NCBI RefSeq assembly: GCF_028649535.1
Contig: NZ_JAQSJE010000006.1
Coordinates: 30,640-94,639, forward strand
Source: Mannheimia cairinae
Lineage (GTDB): Bacteria > Pseudomonadota > Gammaproteobacteria > Enterobacterales > Pasteurellaceae
DNA length: 64,000 bases
Direction of reading: 5' to 3'
In this document: positions 60,446-64,000 of the stretch, in pieces
Layout of the letters: the number at the start of each line of letters is the position of its first letter
Numbering within the stretch: the stretch's first letter is position 1
Made by a program: the position numbers and the translations under genes
Notes under the pieces: generated by a model
What the model was told of the DNA's origin: nothing
The model's database searches: none
The model's input: the letters and a program-made list of their open reading frames with translations, nothing else

Positions 60446-62500
60446 ATGAGGGAACAGACACAAATATTAAAAGGTAATATAATTTGGATTTTCTTGTCAT
60501 TTATCGGTTTTATAATATTACCGACAATGACACTACACTATGGTATAACAGATTCTACTGCAGACGAAATTTATGCTGCAATGGGATGGAGTAAACCAAA
60601 TTTAAGTTGGGCTTGGTTCGGTTCTCTACTAATTTTACCGATAATTACTTATTTATCAAAAGATAAGAGTGAATCAAATCAGGGAAAGCTTGAATTAATA
60701 TCCATTTTGGCTATCTTTTCCTTTGTATTTGTATCGGCAATTCTCCAAAAATTCAGCCTTGGATATTCAATTTTCATATTAGTAGTATCACTGGTTGCTC
60801 TCGCAACAAATGCATTGGCTAAAATGAAATTTATGCAAGGGGATAAATTTATTATTTTTTCCCTTCTCAGCATAATATTACTTATTTTCTTCTTTATTGT
60901 TTATCCAACATTTGCGATTTTTCTTTCTATGTTTTATAACGGCTCGGAATTCGTTCCGAGTCAAGTTTTCAATATCGTAAGCAAACCTTACGTTCTACGT
61001 ATTATTACAAATTCATTAAGCGTAGCATTTACTATTGGGATTTTATCTACACTATTTGGATTACTTTTTGCTCTTTATACTACAAGAATTGCAAAACGTA
61101 CTGCTGTAATAGGTAAAATATTCTCTATCTTACCTATTGTTACACCACCATTTGTTGTTGGGCTTGGTGTTACTTTAATGCTTGGTCGCTCAGGCTATGT
61201 AACATCATTTTTAGTTGAGTATTTTGGGTTTAGTAGTAACTGGTTATATGGTTTTACTGGAATAGTAATAGCTCATACATTAGCTCTTACTCCAATGTCA
61301 TTTATGATCTTAGAAGGAGCATTAAAATCTATCCATCCTTCTATTGAGGAAGCATCTTACACGTTAAGATCTAACCGTTATCAGACATTTTTTAATATTA
61401 TTTTCCCTCTATTAAAACCTGCACTAGCTAATTCATTCTTAGTTGTTGCAATTCAATCTCTGGCTGATTTTAGTACCCCATTGGTTCTTGGGGGTAGTTT
61501 TGATGTTATTTCATCACAGATTTATTTCTATATTGCAGGTTCCCAATTAGATTATGCTTCTGCGAGCACACTAGGAACTATATTACTTATTTTTTCTTTA
61601 GCTATCTTTGTTATTCAATATTGGTGGATAGGAAACCGCTCTTACGTTACGGTCTCGGGCAAATCATATCGGGGAGATGTGCAAGAGCTACCAATAACTT
61701 TAAAATACATCACAATTTTCACTTTGGGTTTTTGGGTTATTTTTAATGCTGTTTTATATGGAAGCATATTCTACGGTAGCTTTACTAAAAACTGGGGGGT
61801 AGATTATAGTCTAACATTAGATAATTACATTAACCTATTCGGACAAGGTTTTAGTGATGGAGCTTGGCCATCTTTAATTCAAACTGTTATTTTTGCAGCA
61901 AGTGCAGCTCCTATTACAGCTATATTTGGTCTGCTTATAGCCTATATTACTGTGAGACGAGATTTCAAAGGTAAAAAAACCCTAGAATTTTTAACATTGC
62001 TTTGTTTTGCTGTACCTGGTACGGTAGCTGGTGTTTCTTATATCATTGCGTTTAATGATGCTCCTATCTATATTACCGGAACAGGGTTAATTATTGTTTT
62101 ATCAATGGTAATGCGTAATATGCCTGTTGGTATGCGTGCTGCTGTGGCGGGATTAGGCCAACTAGATAAATCCCTTGATGAAGCCTCTCTCTCTCTTAAA
62201 GGAAGTTCATTTAAGACCATAATCTATATCGTATTCCCTTTACTAAAACCAGCTCTACTTTCTGCTCTGGTTACTAGCTTTGTGCGTGCGATGACAACAG
62301 TTAGTGCAATCGTATTTTTGGTTACGGCGGATACGCGAGTAGCCACTTCCTATATTTTAAATCGCGTGGAAGATGGCGAATATGGTATTGCTATTGCCTA
62401 CGGCTCTATTCTGATTGTCGTAATGATGGCTATTATTTTAATTTTTGACTGGATTGTTGGTGATACTCGCATTGCCCGTTCCAAAGCGAAAAAGATGTAA
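60446..62500 (+). CDS. afuB: AfuB-type fused ABC permease
   Basis: 684 residues from the ATG at 60446, picked for its GGAGG ribosome site; an upstream TTG at 60428 would overlap the preceding context. Two permease halves in one chain, each with an EAA loop: EASYTLRSNRYQTF with FPLLKPAL, and EASLSLKGSSFKT with FPLLKPAL. About 12-14 membrane segments. Inner-membrane channel of the Afu importer. Confidence 0.92.
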   Translation: MREQTQILKGNIIWIFLSFIGFIILPTMTLHYGITDSTADEIYAAMGWSKPNLSWAWFGSLLILPIITYLSKDKSESNQGKLELISILAIFSFVFVSAILQKFSLGYSIFILVVSLVALATNALAKMKFMQGDKFIIFSLLSIILLIFFFIVYPTFAIFLSMFYNGSEFVPSQVFNIVSKPYVLRIITNSLSVAFTIGILSTLFGLLFALYTTRIAKRTAVIGKIFSILPIVTPPFVVGLGVTLMLGRSGYVTSFLVEYFGFSSNWLYGFTGIVIAHTLALTPMSFMILEGALKSIHPSIEEASYTLRSNRYQTFFNIIFPLLKPALANSFLVVAIQSLADFSTPLVLGGSFDVISSQIYFYIAGSQLDYASASTLGTILLIFSLAIFVIQYWWIGNRSYVTVSGKSYRGDVQELPITLKYITIFTLGFWVIFNAVLYGSIFYGSFTKNWGVDYSLTLDNYINLFGQGFSDGAWPSLIQTVIFAASAAPITAIFGLLIAYITVRRDFKGKKTLEFLTLLCFAVPGTVAGVSYIIAFNDAPIYITGTGLIIVLSMVMRNMPVGMRAAVAGLGQLDKSLDEASLSLKGSSFKTIIYIVFPLLKPALLSALVTSFVRAMTTVSAIVFLVTADTRVATSYILNRVEDGEYGIAIAYGSILIVVMMAIILIFDWIVGDTRIARSKAKKM

Positions 62501-62515
62501 ATAAGGATAAGAACA

Positions 62516-63565
62516 ATGCAACAAAATGATTTCTTAGTATTAAAAAATATCACTAAATCTTTCGGTAAAGCAACCGTTATTGATAATCTTAATCTCTCTA
62601 TTAAAAAAGGCTCAATGGTAACGCTACTCGGGCCTTCAGGTTGTGGAAAAACGACCGTCCTTCGATTAGTAGCAGGATTAGAAAATCCAACTTCTGGTCA
62701 AATATTTATTGATGGCGAAGATGTTACACAAAGCTCTATCCAAAACCGAGATATTTGTATCGTATTCCAATCTTATGCATTATTCCCACATATGTCGATT
62801 GGCGATAACGTCGGCTACGGCTTAAAAATGCAAGGTGTGGCGAAAGAAGAACGCTTAGCACGTGTAAAAGAAGCTTTAGAATTAGTGGATCTTGCAGGCT
62901 TTGAAGACCGATTTGTTGATCAAATCTCAGGCGGACAGCAACAACGTGTTGCCCTTGCTCGAGCTTTAATTCTCAAACCAAAGGTATTACTTTTCGATGA
63001 ACCTCTAAGTAACCTTGATGCTAACTTACGCCGCTCAATGCGTGAAAAAATTCGTGAATTACAACAGCGACTTAATATAACATCGCTTTATGTTACCCAC
63101 GATCAATCCGAAGCCTTCGCCGTATCAGACCAAGTTATCGTAATGGATAAAGGTGTGATTAAACAGCAAGATACCGCAAAAATGCTTTACTTACAGCCAA
63201 ATTCATTATTTTTAGCGAATTTTATGGGGGAATCGACAATCTTACCGGCAATAAAAACCGATAATCATATTCAGATTGGAAACTTCTATTTCACGCTTGA
63301 AAATGCAGAACGCTTTAATGTGCCAAATGGGGATTGTTTAGTCGGTATTCGCCCAGAGGCAATTCAATTGAAAAACACAGGAGAAGAGAGCCAACATTGC
63401 CAAATTAAACACGCTGTTTATATGGGAGCACATTGGGAAATTATTGTGGAATGGCAAGGCAAAGAAATTATGGTAAATCTAAACCCTGATCAATATGATG
63501 AAGCCCAATCTGAATTCTATATTCATTTAAGCTCCAAAGGGATTTTCTTACTAAAAAGTGAATAA
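62516..63565 (+). CDS. afuC: AfuC-type ABC transporter ATPase
   Basis: 349 residues. Walker [11 protein letters not shown]-loop [14 protein letters not shown], signature [15 protein letters not shown], Walker [18 protein letters not shown]-loop [10 protein letters not shown], and a C-terminal TOBE-like regulatory domain (about 240-349) with [11 protein letters not shown]. Powers the Afu importer. Last gene of the operon, 15 nt after afuB, with a strong terminator downstream. Confidence 0.93.
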   Translation: MQQNDFLVLKNITKSFGKATVIDNLNLSIKKGSMVTLLGPSGCGKTTVLRLVAGLENPTSGQIFIDGEDVTQSSIQNRDICIVFQSYALFPHMSIGDNVGYGLKMQGVAKEERLARVKEALELVDLAGFEDRFVDQISGGQQQRVALARALILKPKVLLFDEPLSNLDANLRRSMREKIRELQQRLNITSLYVTHDQSEAFAVSDQVIVMDKGVIKQQDTAKMLYLQPNSLFLANFMGESTILPAIKTDNHIQIGNFYFTLENAERFNVPNGDCLVGIRPEAIQLKNTGEESQHCQIKHAVYMGAHWEIIVEWQGKEIMVNLNPDQYDEAQSEFYIHLSSKGIFLLKSE

Positions 63566-63605
63566 AGCTTTATTATAACTTAAAGCTTATTTTAAAACCT
63601 TACCG

Positions 63606-63640
63606 ATATAGTAGATAAAATTGCTTTTATCTACTATATT
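63606..63640 (+). terminator. Terminator of the afu operon
   Basis: Perfect 15-bp stem ATATAGTAGATAAAA (63606-63620) and TTTTATCTACTATAT (63625-63639) with a 4-base loop. The T run after it is short, so strength on the plus strand rests on the stem and its own T-rich arm. Confidence 0.7.
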
Positions 63641-63700
63641 AATCTCAGAATATACAAAACATATTAGAGTCTTAGGTCTATTTTTCTATTCCTCTTACGC

Positions 63701-63736
63701 TACAAAAAACAAAACCCCAAGTATCTCTACTCAGGG
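63701..63736 (-). terminator. Terminator of the rRNA operon after 5S
   Basis: CCCCAAGTA (63715-63723) pairs with TACTCAGGG (63728-63736) using two G-U pairs; minus-strand tail TTTTGTTTTTTG. Confidence 0.7.
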
Positions 63737-63748
63737 TCTATTATTCAA

Positions 63749-63864
63749 TCTGGCGATGTCCTACTCTCACATAGCGAAACACTACACTACCATCGGCGTT
63801 ACTGCGTTTTACTTCTGAGTTCGGAATGGAGTCAGGTAGCACCACAGCACTATGGTCGCCAGAA
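63749..63864 (-). rRNA. rrf: 5S ribosomal RNA
   Basis: About 116-118 nt on the minus strand. The ends pair (CTGGCGA with TCGCCAG), and the core ACTCCATTCCGAACTCAGAAGT-type loop B region, split here as CATTCCGAACTCAGAAGT, and GAGAGTAGGACATCGCCAG are typical of gammaproteobacterial 5S. It follows 23S in the same operon. Confidence 0.95.
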
Positions 63865-63979
63865 TATTCGGTTAATAATCAATGACTTTCTCTCGCCATC
63901 AATCATTCTTTATTTCTATTTATTCTTTATTCTTCAATCTAAAATCCAAAAACAAGCTAAAAACATTTGAGTGTTGTAT

Positions 63980-64000
63980 AATTAAGCCTCTCGGGCAATT
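63980..64000 (-). rRNA. rrl: 3' end of 23S ribosomal RNA (partial)
   Basis: The last 20 or so bases read, on the minus strand, AATTGCCCGAGAGGCTTAAT, matching the end of gammaproteobacterial 23S rRNA (GAGGCTTAA). The rest lies beyond the right edge. About 115 bases of spacer separate it from 5S and hold nothing recognisable. Confidence 0.8.

Noticed and set aside
63621-63818. A 65-codon open frame near the right edge
   Set aside because: It overlaps the afu terminator, the rRNA terminator and the 5S gene on the other strand.

Overview
The window is chromosomal DNA of a Pasteurellaceae bacterium. It has low GC (roughly 40%), one continuous S10-spc-alpha ribosomal block, and dense copies of the 9-mer ACAAGCGGT, often followed by C. 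That 9-mer is the uptake-signal type of the Actinobacillus pleuropneumoniae / Mannheimia / Bibersteinia branch, not the AAGTGCGGT type of Haemophilus influenzae. The sxy (tfoX) competence activator and an afuABC operon fit this branch. I cannot fix the genus from sequence reading alone. No CRISPR array, prophage, transposase or integrase was found.

Layout. 1-2024: start of an NrtA/SsuA-type ABC importer and a beheaded artI-like gene. 2091-7826 (minus): DUF535 gene, hslVU split by a repeat insertion, cytochrome b561, and a VOC-EamA-sfsA operon. 7916-10454 (plus): mutY-yggX-mltC. 10585-11062: a tandemly duplicated tRNA-Phe/tRNA-Asn pair. 11409-14143: MFS transporter and ffh. 14234-18574: diflavin reductase, orphan Aer-type PAS protein, then an ATP-grasp/esterase pair. 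18645-20153: SulP transporter. 20231-33910 (minus): rpsJ to rplQ including secY, rpmJ and rpoA, with leader structures before rpsJ, rplN and rpsM. 34380-36573: sxy and fumC. 36710-38704 (minus): rpsP-rimM-trmD-rplS. 38883-39716: a second esterase.

39988-43593: glycyl-radical enzyme yjjI, its activase yjjW and a CNT nucleoside permease, behind a perfect CRP site. 43680-46130 (minus): rimO, mtnN, slyX. 46218-48721: fkpA, yheO, tusDCB. 48800-49744: an unidentified exported, probably outer-membrane, protein. 49955-52392: an anaerobic haem-degradation operon in which HutW and HutX are fused, followed by a ChuY-like reductase, behind a probable Fur box. 52536-53189: an alkD-like gene between two copies of a palindrome. 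53424-55009: an amino-acid ABC ATPase and binding protein without a permease. 55094-57730 (minus): glmS and a DeoR-type regulator. 57897-58097: a small glycine-zipper lipoprotein. 58324-63565: an afu sugar-phosphate importer with two tandem binding proteins, again behind a perfect CRP site. The right edge holds a minus-strand 5S rRNA and the last bases of 23S.

The most interesting items are the second, diverged AfuA with substituted ligand-site residues; the HutW-HutX fusion that keeps an internal ribosome-binding site at the old hutX start; the ATP-grasp/esterase pair of unknown product with a paralogous esterase 20 kb away; the orphan PAS protein beside a diflavin reductase; and a terminator/anti-terminator-like RNA upstream of sxy. 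Inverted uptake sequences act as likely transcription terminators at several gene ends.
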